A DNA stretch of 64,000 nt from Megamerina dolium (GCA_963854835.1 OY978525.1:104452417-104516416); one strand, 5' to 3'. Numbered from the stretch's first letter, positions 12,480-25,960 are shown. Notes: generated from the letters alone by a model not told the origin. A program made the numbers and translations.

Positions 12480-13518
12480 TTAGACATTTGGTCCCCATGA
12501 AATAACTTCAAAAATGGTTGGCAGCAAACTTTGAACATCAATTTTATGATCTTTTAATGTTTTGAAAAACTTTTGTAAATTTGGTGATTTCTGCAAAGAG
12601 AAGAAACATAAATACACACACAAACACACACAATCCCTCATTCACTCTCTCACGATCAATGTTTGCTGTCAAATTATTATGGTTGTGAACACTAAACAAA
12701 AACAGAGAGAGCAATGAATATATTGACATTGAGCTTCTTTGATGACGTTGTTCACCAGAGCATCACTCAAAATATTGTTGAAAGAGCACAAACAGAAAAT
12801 CACTGACAGCAAACTTTGAACGATTAATACAGCCTTAATATATGAGAGAGTATTCAATTTTCACCACGATTTCATTACGTAGTCGACTCTAACTCACCAT
12901 AGTTTTTGTGATCAATGGCTGAAATTCTGGACTACGCAATGCTTTATAGAAATTTGCAAATAATTCGCTCTTTTGTCGTTTCTCATTAATCATTGCAACA
13001 TATTTATCGCGTGGTAATTGTTGCATTACTTGTTCGAAAAATGAAGTGAATGAACGTGGTGTATGTGCATAGAGTAGACGAGAGTCCATTTGCATATTTT
13101 GGTCATCGAGTAGAACAATTTCCAATGTTTCAGGTTCCTCAATATCATTTGTTATTATCATGGCCGGATATATTAGTGAATTTAATAAATCTCTGGCACT
13201 ATCATTAGCTCTGATATGTAGAAAGTTGAGTACTTCATCAACTTCCTGAACATCTTCTGCTTCATGTAATAACTTCACAAATTCGTCACTTCGTACAAAT
13301 TTCAAGCCTTTACGAAAATTACTATCAAAAATTAAATGTTGGGCAATAATGCCATCAATAATTGCCGTTGGGATGAGTTTGGAAAAATCTTTTAAATCAT
13401 TCACAATTTCTGGTGAGATTTTTTTCACTGACGAACTATGATCTCTGCCCGTGACATGACTTAGAACTGGTGCAGTTATTTGTGCGAATAAAAATAATAA
13501 TGCGTAAATTTGCAACAT
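12480..13518 (-). CDS. Secreted insect allergen-related repeat (G12/DUF1397-like) protein, two exons
   Basis: Exon 1 is 13518-12898, beginning at an ATG in ACAAAATG context. It ends ACTATG|GTGAGT. The intron is 12897-12591, with acceptor CTCTTTGCAG. Exon 2 is 12590-12480, ending at TAA. The phase-0 join gives 243 residues. A hydrophobic signal peptide spans about residues 1-20. Two repeats of the insect allergen-related type follow: about 40-120 (FSKLIP, LKFVRSDEFVKLLHE) and about 156-240 (SFTSFFEQVMQQLP, FYKALRSPEFQPLI, then exon-2 SPNLQKFFKTLKDHKIDVQS). Residues at the splice junction align with the family repeat, which supports the junction. Family members include cockroach Bla g 1 and G12 gut proteins, and are thought to act extracellularly in the midgut; the exact role here is unknown. 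Expression is not shown. Confidence 0.85.
12591..12897 (-). other. Intron of the allergen-type gene
   Basis: A GT-AG intron of 307 bases (minus strand donor GTGAGT, acceptor TTTGCAG). It holds a 15-base exact copy of exon-2 sequence (CAGCAAACTTTGAAC, plus-strand letters) at 12807-12821, matching 12522-12536. An ACAC-rich tract lies near 12610-12632. Confidence 0.75.
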
Positions 13519-13620
13519 TTTGTTTATTTCTTCGTATACTTTAGCACTATATTATGCTTCACTGTCAACAACTGATAAACAACTCAATGCATACACTGTT
13601 GAGTGAATACTGATCGTCTC

Positions 13621-13628
13621 TTATATAC
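13621..13628 (-). promoter_or_regulatory. Candidate TATA box of the allergen-type gene
   Basis: Minus-strand TATATAAG lies about 105 bases upstream of the ATG at 13518. This would place transcription start near 13595 and give a 5' UTR of about 75 bases. Position and sequence are reasonable, but there is no other evidence. Confidence 0.45.
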
Positions 13629-13639
13629 GTATTGTTGTA

Positions 13640-14120
13640 GTATATGAGAGAAAACCTTATCTGTACATAAATCGTACTTACATTTTTTGTTCGCTCATTT
13701 AATCGCACATATGTTTATTGCAAATCGTTCTGAAAGTGAATTTATTTCAATTTGCAGAGATGGGCAAAGTGAGTAGACAAAATGAAACGATGAAAAATAT
13801 ACATTCACGAATAAGATAAGTTTCTGATGAATCATTTGAGTTTGTTCAATTTAAAGTTGAAATGGGGCTTTTTGATAATATGTACACTGGAAAAAATTTT
13901 GAATTATAAAAATACATTAGTGTTTTTTTTTTTTTTATTTTTCATAAAATTTTTCGTCACAATTTTTTATGGTGTATTTTTTTTTTTATTTATTTGTACT
14001 TTTTTTTCTAAATAACAATAATTTTTTTTTCTTTTATTTTACTTTGAATTTTTTTCTAGATTGATTAGTTCAGATTGTTTGACGTCATATAGTCACATAT
14101 TGATAAATAAATAAAATAAA
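13640..14120. other. Upstream non-coding region with T-rich tracts
   Basis: Upstream of the minus-strand gene. Long T-rich runs occur at about 13921-14050. No gene is seen. Confidence 0.4.
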
Positions 14121-14470
14121 TATGTGGCCACATAAAGCCCCAAAGGGCTCATTGGCCGAGCTTCTCTTCCATTACTGTTGTGCGTCTTAAATTTTGGACA
14201 ATATTAGAAGGGACCTACTTATTTTAGCCGGTTCCGAACGGCAGAACACTTGTGACATCACTTTTTCTGAGCTTTGTCACAGAGTTCTTTAAGAAGCTTT
14301 TTCATGGCAAGTTGTTACTGTCGGAAGAATTGCCAATTGCTTGCCGACAGGTGGGTACCGTTCGAAAGAAAAATCTTATCGATATTAAATTTGTTATGCA
14401 TCAGCCGGGGATTGAACCACCGACCTACAGATCAGAAGGCGAACACACTAACCACTGAGCTACGGCACCA
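14121..14470 (-). mobile_element. tRNA-derived SINE, copy 2 (full length, tail A)
   Basis: A near full-length minus-strand copy. The tRNA-like head is at 14400-14470 (GTAGCTCAGTGGTTAGTGTG and GGTTCAATCCCCGGCTGA in minus orientation). The body has CTTTCGAACGG, and the tail ends with the GAGCCCTTTGGGGCTT palindrome and TGTGGCCACATA. It shares the tail type of the copies at 23112, 46875 and 57916. Confidence 0.9.
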
Positions 14471-17400
14471 CTACTACATATTGATAATAGAACTAATTAA
14501 TTTTTGAATTGAGCTAGATAATAATTCATATGATTACTGTATAGTTATATGTATTTTTACAATTTGTCAATTAACAGATAATATACATAAGATAGGTAAA
14601 TAAATAGAAGAGGCATTACTGTACTGAAACTAATTTAAACGTTGCAGAGAGCAGACAGTACTTGAAGTTATTTTTTTTTGCAATTGATTACTTTTTTGAG
14701 TTTATTTTTTAGAATGTGCTTGATAACTAATAAAATGGTTTTGTTTTTGCAAATTTAATATCTGAACTTTTTTCTTAGTGAATTCTTTTAATCTTTTTTG
14801 GTTGTTAATAATACTCATCCTTCTGTACCATATATTTTTTTTTTCGCTGGAAGAGAAGCTACTTCTTTTTATCAATCTAGAAACATATTAATTTTTAGCT
14901 TTCTTTAAGAATATCGTTAAGAAAGAACACCTATAATAGGTGAACTAATTTTTTTAAATATTTTATATTTAAAATGCACTCATTTCCAAGATCAAAATTC
15001 CCTAAAAAGCACCATTGAAAATGTTTATTTGAGAGTTATCGAGATATTATATCTATTTAAAAAATTAGGGAGAATACTTAAGCTGAACTACGACATATCA
15101 TAACTGAAAACTATTCAACTGACTTTTGTTTGTTTGTATTTTTTATTTTAGTTTTTGATAACATATCATATCTTGCCCATCTCTGAAAAAATATCAAGTA
15201 CGTACTTTACATTTTACTACACTTCCAACCAACACCATCAACAAATATCAAAACGTACTTGTATCGAACATTGATAAGTGTAAATATACAAATAGAGATT
15301 TTATTTTCATATAATTTTGCATTAATTAGTCTTTCTATTCGAAATTTTGGCATAGAGGAAATTAATTTTGATAAGATAAAAAAAAAAATATATGAAAATA
15401 ATCAGGAAGAAATGAATGAAATGTACTAACTACTAAAGTGATTTTTTTTTTTGCTTAAGATCCCAAAGAGAGAAAACAGAGATAGATATTCTAAAATACA
15501 AACGAAAAATCCCCGAAAAAAATTGTTTTCTCTTTTCAACCGTTTCAACGACAGAAGCAACGAGTATCAACAAGAGCCATCAACGTCATCATTGTCGTCA
15601 TCATCTACTGACTAGTGTTGTTGTTGTTGTTGTTGAGTCTCGTAGAGCATTTCAAGTGTTTTCAATTTGCCCTCATTTGCATTGCCACTCACTTTTTTTC
15701 GGTTTTTTTAGGGTTGTCGTGCGAGAATTATGCAAATTATATTGCACACTTTTAGGCGACAGAATAGTGTGTATGTTTGTAAATTTTATTTTTTTGTGAA
15801 TGTGAACGAGTACAACTGTAAGTATTATACGATGATGGTTATGTATGTTGGTTCAAATTAAACAAGACGACCAACCATAACGGTTACTACTATAATATAC
15901 GCACACACTCCACAACTTTTGCATTGCTCTTCTTATATAAGCATTTCTTTGACTGCTGTTGCTTTGCCACACTCATTTACTTTTAAATACACGGCATAAC
16001 CGCAATTTCTTTACAAGGAAACATTAAAAAGCAATAACAACAAGAGCAATGATAGTAACATTAGCATTTGAATTGGTAGAAGCAGAAGTGAGGCGTAGAA
16101 ACAGGGCGCTGGATTATGGAGGCGCATGATTGAATGATGTTGTCACCTCAATACAGATTCGACTTGTAAAATGAATATATATTTTTTTCAGATGACAAAT
16201 GCTATATCTATATCATTTGCACTATAAATTCCGAAATATTCTGAATGAGTGAAATATAAATATCCAGAATATCCAGAATATTCTGTATATATCATTGGAT
16301 ATCATAACGTATTTGAAAATCTAAGCATTGAGAGAGAAACCCTACGAATAAGGCCCTCAAAACTCTATATTCCGGCTCTGTTAGTGTTGATGTTTTGGAA
16401 GTAAAGTAGTTGTATGCAAGTGTAGAAAAAGAACAATAACAACATGATACTAAATGTCTCTATGAGCAAATGACTGTTGAATGAAGAAATCACAGCATGG
16501 CACGATTGTCATCTGTTTCGAAGACTCTTGTCATCTTCGTTCCCGCTTGTTGTTGTTTTTGTTGTTTTTGTAGTTTCCATCCACTAAATGTAATCGCTTG
16601 CATTGGACAAGGCCACAAGTGCACTTGAATACTTTCTAAAGTGAAATGGAAATTATATAGATGCCGCAGTATATGCGTTTGGGTATTAGCATATTTAAAA
16701 AAATTGATTTTTTTTTGGAGTTATGTACTATACATGTGTATGTGTATAGCGTGTATGTTACGGTCGTTTACGGTATTAGAATCAAAAGGCACATGAATCG
16801 CCTGTAGTTATGGGTAAACATGTACCACCCTCCCTTAGACCTTTTCTTTTATTCCTTCTACATATACAATATTTTATATATGTGTTGTTTTAAAATATGG
16901 AAATGAGTAAATTAACATTTCTTCTCTTTTCTTTCTTTTCTTTTTTTTTTCTTCTTTATATATCTTACAATAGGATGATAGAAAAATTGAAATATATACA
17001 GAGTCTTTAGCCCATGTGCATTCAACTTTAACATGATGATTGAAGAGTTAACTCAGAGCTATCGAAACGCTCATCTGTACTGGAAGCCATTGCTTAGGAT
17101 ACATTGTTTTGCCTACATTTTTAAAAGATCACAATGCTCTCAGTTCTTAAAATTAATCTTCAATCAAATAGTGACTTTTGACTCCTTCAATGAATGTCAG
17201 TACTTCCTATTTGCCATTCCATTCAATGAGAACTGAACTTTATCGAGTGAACAAAATTGTGCTATGGAACACCTGATAAACATAAAATGGCAAAATTTAG
17301 CTTCTTGAATTAATAATTAGTAAATTCTTGAACGGGTTTAATCTTTGATACGACCGAGTTCAAGGTTAGGTTATATTATGCGGCAGCCCCCCATAGGTGG

Positions 17401-17526
17401 ACTCACTTAAGACAAAATATTGGCTCATTGTGATACCGTGCATCGCTGATGCTATCTCTCCTGAGTTCTCTCTGTCGAATGGAACCACCGAGATTTTCTA
17501 ATGAACTCCCTAACAAGGTATGAAAG
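14471..17526. other. Large AT-rich non-coding region
   Basis: No gene-like frame was recognised. A GTTGTTGTTGTTGTTG tract is at about 15614-15635, with many homopolymer runs. The frame at 17033-17236 (67 codons) shows no motif. It is probably intergenic. Confidence 0.45.
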
Positions 17527-17910
17527 TGGGTGCCGTAGCCGTAGAGATTAGTGCGTTGGCCTTCTGATCTCTAGGTCGTGGGTTCAATCTCCGACTGAAG
17601 TATAGCAAAATTTAATATCGAAAAGATTTTTCTTTCGAACAGTACCCACCTGCCGGCAAGAATTGACAATTTTTTCGGCAGTAACATTTTCCCAAAAATG
17701 CTTCTTAAAAGAGCTCTGTGACAAAACTAAGTTAAAGTGATGACACAATGGTTCTGCCATTCGGAACCGGGTAATATAAGTAGGTCCCTTCTAATGCTGT
17801 CCAAATTTAACACGCATAACAGTATTGGAAGGGAAACTCGGTGGTATCACAATGGGCATTTCTGGCCTAAGTGTGTCCTCTCAGAGAGGGAACAGCCACA
17901 TAACCTAACC
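17527..17910 (+). mobile_element. tRNA-derived SINE, copy 3 (tail B)
   Basis: Plus-strand copy. The head GTGCCGTAGCCGTAGAGATTA has a damaged A box, followed by GGTTCAATCTCC as the B-box region. The body matches the family through AAGCTCGG-like sequence (GAAACTCGG near 17834). After this it diverges from tail A and continues as GTGGTATCACAATGGGC and GTGTGTCCTCTCAGAGAGGG, here called tail B. Confidence 0.85.
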
Positions 17911-18917
17911 TATCCTAGGGTATGCAAAACCTCCTTAAAAAAAGCAAGTAACTTAAAATTTATTTGTTGATTTGCTTTATTGACATAATATCTTACATGT
18001 CATTTCTTTATGAGAACTTTTGAAAAACCATAAAAATCCCAAAAATAAAGAATTTTTAACTAAATAGACCATAAATGTAATTTAAAAATAATATATGGAT
18101 CAACAAATGTATCAAAAAAATAATAATAATGATAATTGACTAGAATTTTTTTAATCGGTAAATAGCAATATTTGACGAAAAATGATATATTTTTGTTTAA
18201 ACCAAAAAATTAACAACTTTTTACAAAAAAATTTTTTTTTTATTTTATTAAAAAGTAAGGAAATTTTTCGTCAAATGTTTTAAAATAAAAATTATATAGG
18301 AAATTTAAAAAATGTAAAATATATACAATTTATTGGAAGAAACAGATTGAAATAACTTTTGGATTTGAACCATATTTTTGTATTTTGACTGCAATTAAAA
18401 ACGCCATCTACCGAGTTGTAACAGTAAACATCATAGCTATGATTGCATACTTTGGTTACAAATGTAGCAAGTTGATATTCTGAGTTCCAACTACCGTAGC
18501 AAAAATAAGAAATTATTTAAGAATTTTATTCACATGGACCCCCTGTGCATGAAAATTGCACTTTTCTTTATGTAGCAAGTTTATTCAATTCTTGATTTAT
18601 ACAATTCTGTTGTTCTCACTAATATAGTTAGTTATTTACAAATATGAATGCGAAGGCCCATGAACTTATACATAATATACATAAACGAATAAAAAGAAAA
18701 ATAATATCAAAATATAAAATATATATGTATATAATAATATAAAAATAAAAAAAAAAATTAAAATAATAAAATCACAAATATTTATGTTAAATAACAGTTG
18801 TATAACGGTATTAGATATATAATAGTAGGTGGGTTATATATGTAGATATAACATTCTTTCCTATATTCATATACAACAAGTTTTTTATAACCACGAAATA
18901 TTAACATAAAGAATAAT

Positions 18918-18918
<1 letters not shown>

Positions 18919-18952
<34 letters not shown>

Positions 18953-18953
18953 T
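18919..18953. repeat. (GA)n microsatellite
   Basis: GA dinucleotide run with one interruption (GAGAGAAAGAGAG). Confidence 0.95.
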
Positions 18954-19375
18954 GGAGAAATTTGGAGAACGGGAGGGAGAAAAAACGACAGCAACAATGT
19001 TATAAATATGTGATGTGTTAATATGTGTAAAAATATGCAAATATCTTCATTTGGCAATATACTGACGAGATGTAATACCAATGCACATATGTATGTTTTC
19101 ATACTGGGGATACTAACATTAGAGTTTCTATTGATCCCGATCTTTCGAGATTTAAAAAAATTGGTTCAATAGCAATAAAAATAATATTACAAAATACTAC
19201 CAAATGATCAAGAAAATTTCATTTATAAAACTAAAATATAAAACCCTGGGCACTGGAAATTAAAGGCGCACTAACATGAGATGTCTGGACGGTTCTGGGC
19301 TAACCACTGAGATGTCAATGCTTGATGTGAATATTTCATGTAAATTATGATTATTTATATTAATTCCAAAAATTC

Positions 19376-19400
19376 CATTCCATTCCATTCCATTCCATTT
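19376..19400. repeat. (ATTCC)n pentamer repeat
   Basis: About five consecutive ATTCC units. Confidence 0.9.
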
Positions 19401-20614
19401 TAGCTGAGATCTCGGGATCGGCATCACTACTAATGCCTACTTGTGTGAGGGTTGCGCTCACTTTATGTACATAAATACATACAAATTTTATTTACATATA
19501 TACATATATATATGTATTTATATCCATTTTTATTTTCATTTTCATTTTCAACAAGGTGTTGAATGAACAAACGATTATAATACGAGTATGCATAATTTTT
19601 ACGTAGACATGCAAAACTATTCAGTTGATAGGTACGATTATATTGTGTAACATAAAAAAATACTTAAGCATATTTAAACATCTATTTTCAATTGAAGGTC
19701 CCTGGGTGCAAAATGGAGTACAAATGTAACATTTACTTATAGCAAATTTATTTTGTTTTTTTATGCTTTTGAAACAAAATGAATACATGCCATTTGTTTC
19801 AAAAAATGTAATAAAAATTATATGTATAACTATCATATGATCACATCAAGTCCAAGTACCAATTTGCAAGTATTGGAGATACTGTTTAAATGAAGGTAAA
19901 TTGTTGTAAGCTTTTTTTAGGTCAGCCGGCGGAAGATGGCCGACTGACAAATCTAAAAAAAAAAAACAGAATAGCTCTGCTATACGGAACTTCCTAATAT
20001 AGATAAGTATACCTCTTCAAATGTGGTCCATTATATTGCTAGAAAGAGCTTGCAATATTCACCCCTCAATTGAAAGCTTACTTTGAGAGTCCTTCAGCAC
20101 CATTTACGTATATTGTCTGTCTATTTAATTTTTTTGTCAATTACCAGATGTAATATTATAGAAAAAATCTCGATAAGCATAAAATTTTCTTTTCAACGTT
20201 CATTAACTGTTTCCTAGTGATTTTAGTAACTCAAAGTTCTACCCTCTTAATTTTCATTTTTGTTCATAGTTCAGATAAAATGAAAACTAATTTCTGTCTT
20301 GAGAAGCGCTTGTTAAACAAAATAATATTTACTGGAAAAAGTGAAAAACTATATGATTGAAATCAAAATATGTAGAAAAGTAGCTTTCGTATAACATGTT
20401 GAATAATCTTTTCCATCAATCATTTGTTTTATTTCTGTAACATTCTGATGGCTAATTAATATCATTCATATTAATTAAAAATATAATTCCTGCCAACTGC
20501 CGTCCATCTTTAATTGCTCGAAGATCCTTAGCGAATTTATGAAAAAAAAAGAACCTGAATAGTTGTAATTAAAACATGCGGAAAGCGGCTTCCGTATAAA
20601 AATATCTGATAATA

Positions 20615-20821
20615 TCTGAGCTTTGTCATAGATCTCTTTTAGGAGCGTTTTCATTGCAAATTGTTGCTGCCGGAAGAATTCTCAATTGGTAGTCGACAGG
20701 TGGGTCGCATTCGAAAGAAAAATCTTTTCGATATTAAAATTCTGCTGCAGTTGTAGATTGAACCCATGACATACAAATCAGAAGGCCAATAAATACACTA
20801 ACCACTGAGCTACGACACCCA
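20615..20821 (-). mobile_element. tRNA-derived SINE, copy 4 (3' truncated)
   Basis: Minus-strand copy. The head is at about 20750-20821 (GTAGCTCAGTGGTTAGTGTA in minus orientation), with a body including CTTTCGAATGCG. It ends near the CTGAGCTTTGTC segment, as copy 1 does, so the distal tail is absent. Confidence 0.85.
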
Positions 20822-23111
20822 CACATAAATACATATACATTTATTATTTATAAATATAAATAGACAAGCAAATGGAATTAATATGTAAAAGGCAGCAATG
20901 GAATTGGAGAAATGAAATCAAATGTGAAACTGTAGAAAAAAATACGAAATGAAATAAAATAATTTGTACATCCACAAGGAACAAAAGAAAAAATGAAACG
21001 TTCAAAACAACAACAACATGCAACAACGAATCAAACATTTATAATAAAATCAATTTTCAATCAATCGAACGAACACTAATAAAAGAAACCAAATCAAAAT
21101 GTGAAAATGGATATGAAAGCAAAACGTTTTATATCCGGCGGCCATTTTTGCTGGTTGTTGGGTAGAGACGAGTTCACAAAGAGTGTTCTTTTAGAAAGTC
21201 GTAGTTTCACATAACATTAAAGTGCAAAAAATTAATCAATCACCACAAACTTCCGTGATCCAGGCCATTACTTTATCAACATAATTTTGTCTATGTGAGA
21301 CCCATGAGTCTCTAAAACATGATTTTAAGTCCAATTTTTTGCCCAAAGTTGTGTTCACTCTTCTGAAATCATACCACGTCAACATAGATCCCACAAAGTC
21401 GAGCTATGAGATAGCCTATGATAATGGTTGCATAGCATTATGATCAATGGCGATCATAACGTATTTACGTGAGTCTGAGTCTGACTCTAAAGAGTCTACG
21501 GAGCTATAAGTGATCATATATAAATCAGGATCAATCGCTAGCTGGTTTGAAGTCCATGGTGAAAAAATGCTATGTAAATGATGATCACTCGGCTTCAATT
21601 CTTAAATCATCGAGTTGGACCTTATAAAATTATAGGATAGATACAATCCCGAGTCGAACCTTAGTTTAAATGCACGTTGCTCAAGAAGCTTTTGACACTT
21701 AATCCATTTTGAAATGTATGATAATTAACACCCTTTATACACTGCAACTGGACAACTCGTTTGATTATCATTATTATTTTGCCATTTTTTTGTTTGTTTG
21801 TTTTTCTTTTATTATTATTTTGTATTTTTTCTTCTCAAACGATTGGATATGCCAAAATTGAATTTCTGCCGCGGGACATATTAAAAGCAAAAACTTGTAC
21901 TTCCACGAACTGACTATTTATGATTATTGAAAGATACGTTATTCAATATTGAACATTATGAACGTACATCGAAATACTATATCGTACATATATAGTAGAT
22001 GGCTGTCCTTAGTTTTATGTTAATGTACATTAGTATGCGTACATGAAATTTTATGCAAACAAACATAATAAAAAAAGGTGAGAAAAATATGTGCACCTAT
22101 TTGACACAGGGCGGTAAACCGGTTCGATACCAACTAATCGCAATTTTGACCAATCGAACCCAAATTTTTAATCAAAATGCTTTCGGAATTTTACGTTAAA
22201 CGTAAATTAGAACTGTTCGGATTCTGGTCGAATGATTTCCAAGTTTTGGTCCTTACAGTTGTCACGTCTTTTGAAGCAATGCTTGAGGTCTAACCAGTAT
22301 ATTGATTACTAGATTCTCGAATGGTGAAACTTATAGGCTGTATTTAATCTCTTGTGCCTTGTAATAGAGAGCTTTGACAAACTACACAGTCTTTTTGCTT
22401 TAATAAGTATACGCTAACTTGGTTTTTTAGTTCATCATGAAGAACTGATGTCGGTGGTGATCTATCCAGAAATGGATTCATTATATCGACACAAAACCAT
22501 GCTTTGCGATTCCATGGTCCTCCTTTCATATTCAAAAACTGGATGAACAAGCCCCCAAAACTCTTGTTAGATCAATCATCCTTCAATCATATACCTAAAA
22601 AAATTTGAAAAAAAGAAAACGTTATTTATAAAGTATGGGTAACAACAATCCATTCTTGATTTCAACGACAAATATATCAACGAATTTTTTAACCAAACTT
22701 ACTAGTTCAAGTACTACTCTGCCATCTCGTTAAGAGATCTGCGGCAATCAATGGTGATCTTCAATTTCCAGAGAAACGAGTCCAGGACTGAGTAGTGTTG
22801 CCCAGTTCAAACTAGAAGAAATCATCTTCCTTCCAAAGATGGGCTTAATCTCTCAGGACGGCTAAATTGCTGTGACCCCAACTCAGTAAGAAACACATTC
22901 GAAACTTTATTGATCTTAGGAAGAAAGATACATGAAGAATTTTAGAAATGGTCACTGACGCATAGGACATAGCTGCAGAGACGAGGAGGAGCTCGAAACC
23001 GCCTAGATAATTATTTTTTTGTGGAGTTGCCCCGCTTTCAAATATTTCATTAGACAATCTTCTGAAATTTATAAATAAATCCAAATGGTTCAGTGAGGTA
23101 TAAAAAAATGA
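20822..23111. other. Non-coding region; no gene recognised
   Basis: Small minus-strand frames at 22344-22550 (68 codons, containing KQKDCVVCQ) and 22845-23084 (79 codons) have somewhat less biased composition than the surroundings. They have no family I recognise and no visible splice context, so they are not called as genes. Confidence 0.4.
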
Positions 23112-23430
23112 ATATGTGGCACTTAAAGCCCCAAAGAGTTCTTTTGCCGAGCTTCTCTTCCATTAGAGTTGTGCTTGATAAATTTTGGACAGTATTAGAA
23201 GAGACCTACTTCTTTTTGCCGGTTCCGAACCGAAGAACTTTTGCGACATCTCTTTTTTGAGCTTTGTCACAGAGTTCTTTTAGAAACTTTTTCGTGGCAA
23301 ATTGTTCCTGCCGGAATTGCCAAATGCCAATTGCTTTCTGACAGGTGAGTATCGATCGAAAAAAAGTTCAGCCCAGCATTGAACCCCCTAAAGGACAGAA
23401 GGACACTAACCACTGTGCTGCGGCACCCAT
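23112..23430 (-). mobile_element. tRNA-derived SINE, copy 5 (tail A)
   Basis: Minus-strand copy, from TATGTGGCACTTAAAGCCCC at the tail (23112) to the degenerate head CGCAGCACAGTGGTTAGTG (minus orientation) at about 23400-23430. The body is more diverged than in copies 2 and 9, and a short duplicated TTGCCAAATGCCAATTGC segment lies near 23316. Confidence 0.85.
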
Positions 23431-23474
23431 AGGTATGGGTGAGGTATGGGATTAGAAATATCTGCGTGGTATCA

Positions 23475-23521
23475 GAACGGGAATTCTTGGCCTGTGTGTG
23501 CCCTCTCTTAGAGAGAGGAGC
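23475..23521 (+). mobile_element. SINE tail-B fragment
   Basis: GTGGTATCAGAACGGG and CCTGTGTGTGCCCTCTC followed by AGAGAGG match the tail-B ends of the copies at 17527 and 27102. No head or body is attached. It lies about 45 bases from the head end of copy 5, in the opposite orientation. Confidence 0.65.
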
Positions 23522-23525
23522 AAGA

Positions 23526-25960
23526 ACTTCGTAGATAGTTCGAAACATCTGACATATTTTTTATTTTTTGAAATTTTGGTTTTGCAACCCTACTTTTTAT
23601 ATGTTTTAACCCTTACATACTTTATTCGTTATATTCGATACATACCGCTAAATTCATATTATTTAAATGGATTTTTTAAAACTTTTTTTTAACTTTTTCA
23701 CTTACTTCTTTTTTCGAAACATGTGAGATCACTATTTGGCATTTGATTTATATTGAAAAAATGTTGATATAATTTTTGTAAATTCAACACATAATATCCC
23801 AGGTAATACATTGTACAACCAGAATGTTAAAATGCAAGTGCTTGCTTCTATAAGAATTTCGTAACGCTTCCTCATGGCTGTTTGAATCAATCGATATAAT
23901 AAGGCTTCCAATTGGCCTTTAGGAAAACTCCTCAAGTTTTATAGCAATTTGAGAGGAAAAACTTCGTTAAGTAGCCTTTAAGCTGCTGGATGGAAGTCAT
24001 TATAGAATTTTAAACATTGTTTTTATTTTATAACCTCTATAAGGCACTTCTAACGGTGCAAAAACAGCATCGAGCAAGTTAGTAATTACTCAGCCAAAAC
24101 TGCTTCCACAAAGCCTTTACGAAGCAAAAACCAAAGTGAAAATAGCTTCCATAGACACTTATTGAAATTCATGAATTTAAAAGAATATTTTTTATAAAAA
24201 TAAAATAAAATAAAAATTTGCTATTTAAGGGTTAACTGCTGTTGAGTAAAATACATGTAGGAGCAGGATTCATTGAATGTAGGAGGTGAATGTCTTTGCT
24301 AAATGTAGTGAATGTCATTGGAAGGGTCAATAATGACATACAAATTTTTCATGTATCCATATTAGTATGAATATTTTTATGTAAATAGTTGTGTGTGAGA
24401 GTGCATGCATGAGAATATGAATTTGTGTGCTTGGGAATTTTTATGTCCGACAATAGAGTAATTTAAACACGTACATTTTCCATTAATTCTTACTTCTCTG
24501 TTTTCTTGTTCTTTTTTTTTTTGTAGTTTCTTGGCTCCTCTTCTTCGATATGTATAGTAGGCTCATGTGTACCATTTGATAATGCCTACAAGAGTGTAAA
24601 GATTATCATTATTTTGTTTTAGTATCAGTGCATATATGCACGATTATATCATATATTTAAGGTATATGTGAGTATGTTAATTCTTGTGTTTTTTATGAGA
24701 ATTCTTTACTTATTCATTTTGACATATATATCCTACATATATGTGAGCATATATCTCACAATATTGTCAAAATATATATGTAAGGATATGTACAGAACAA
24801 TGCATACTCGAAAATGAAAAACATAAAGAATTTGATGGTCATTGAGAGTTTAGGATCATTTGAAAACTGTCAAAAGTATGCAAATAAAGGGCAGTAAGAG
24901 CTTTTCGTTAATTTTGCCTTTTGTTTTGTTTTTTTGTTTGTTTGTTTTTTTTTTTATCGTAACACAGCACACTAAAGAAAGAAAAAAGATGAACAAAAAT
25001 CGACATTAACACGAAACAAAGCAATTTATATGCTGACGAATATCCTTACTCAGTCTTGTATGCATACATATGCAGATGTGAATGGTACATACGTTCGTCC
25101 ATAACGATAACCATTTTCTGTTTTTTTTATTATTCGTATAAAGTTTTAATATTAGTTTTATTCCAGATCATTTTTATATTGAAATACAACGTATGCCAAT
25201 ATGCTAATGTGAATGTTTCATTTCGAATGTTAACATTATACTTTCAAGAATTTTCTTTTTATATTTTCAGTTTCGATGCCGCAATAGATATTGGCTTCCA
25301 TCCATTTATTATTGTCATACCACTCTTATATTAAACTATTATTTTTTTGTTGGGTCCTGAAAATATTTACACAAATATTCATTGTAATTATCATTATTAT
25401 TATTATTATCGCTAGTGATAATGACCCTGTAATCATCAGAAACCAATTGTCACGCATGTCATCACTTCATACCTCAATATCATAATATTTATCCCCAAAC
25501 ATACACGTACATTCTCGTACATAGGAATGTACATGTGTGTTTGTTTGAAGAGAAAAATAAAGTAGAGGAAAAAATGGAAAATATAGAAAAAAAATATAAT
25601 AATAAAATTTCAATTCAAACATAAATGGGAAAAGTTTTATCACATATGTATATTATTTGTTTTCTCTCTCTCTCTCTCGTTCTCTGACACATTATTTTTT
25701 TCTCCCTCTATCGTTTCGTATGTAGCGTAAAAATACTCCTTTTTTTAGCAAATTTACATTTATTTTTCATATAAACTTTCGTTTCACAGCAGACAAGTTT
25801 TGTCATCTGAATGTTGTTTTTGTTATTGTTGAAGACTATTTGTGTGCAAATACGACCAGTTTTAAAAACGTGTTAATAGTACTTACTTGCACTTAAAACG
25901 AGTAATAATAGTAGTAGTAATATTGTATGTATTAGTAGTGGTAATAATTGGAGTATTAGC
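23526..25960. other. AT-rich non-coding region
   Basis: No gene recognised. TATATG/CATATA-rich stretches occur at 24640-24790, and TTTGTTTG tracts near 24920. Confidence 0.45.

Larger units (their letters stand above)
17911..20614. other. AT-rich non-coding region with simple repeats
   Basis: Contains a GA tract at 18919-18953 and an ATTCC pentamer run at about 19376-19400. No gene was recognised. Confidence 0.45.

Noticed and set aside
22344..23084. Two minus-strand frames with somewhat gene-like composition
   Set aside because: No recognised family, no splice context and no conserved motif; cannot be supported as genes.
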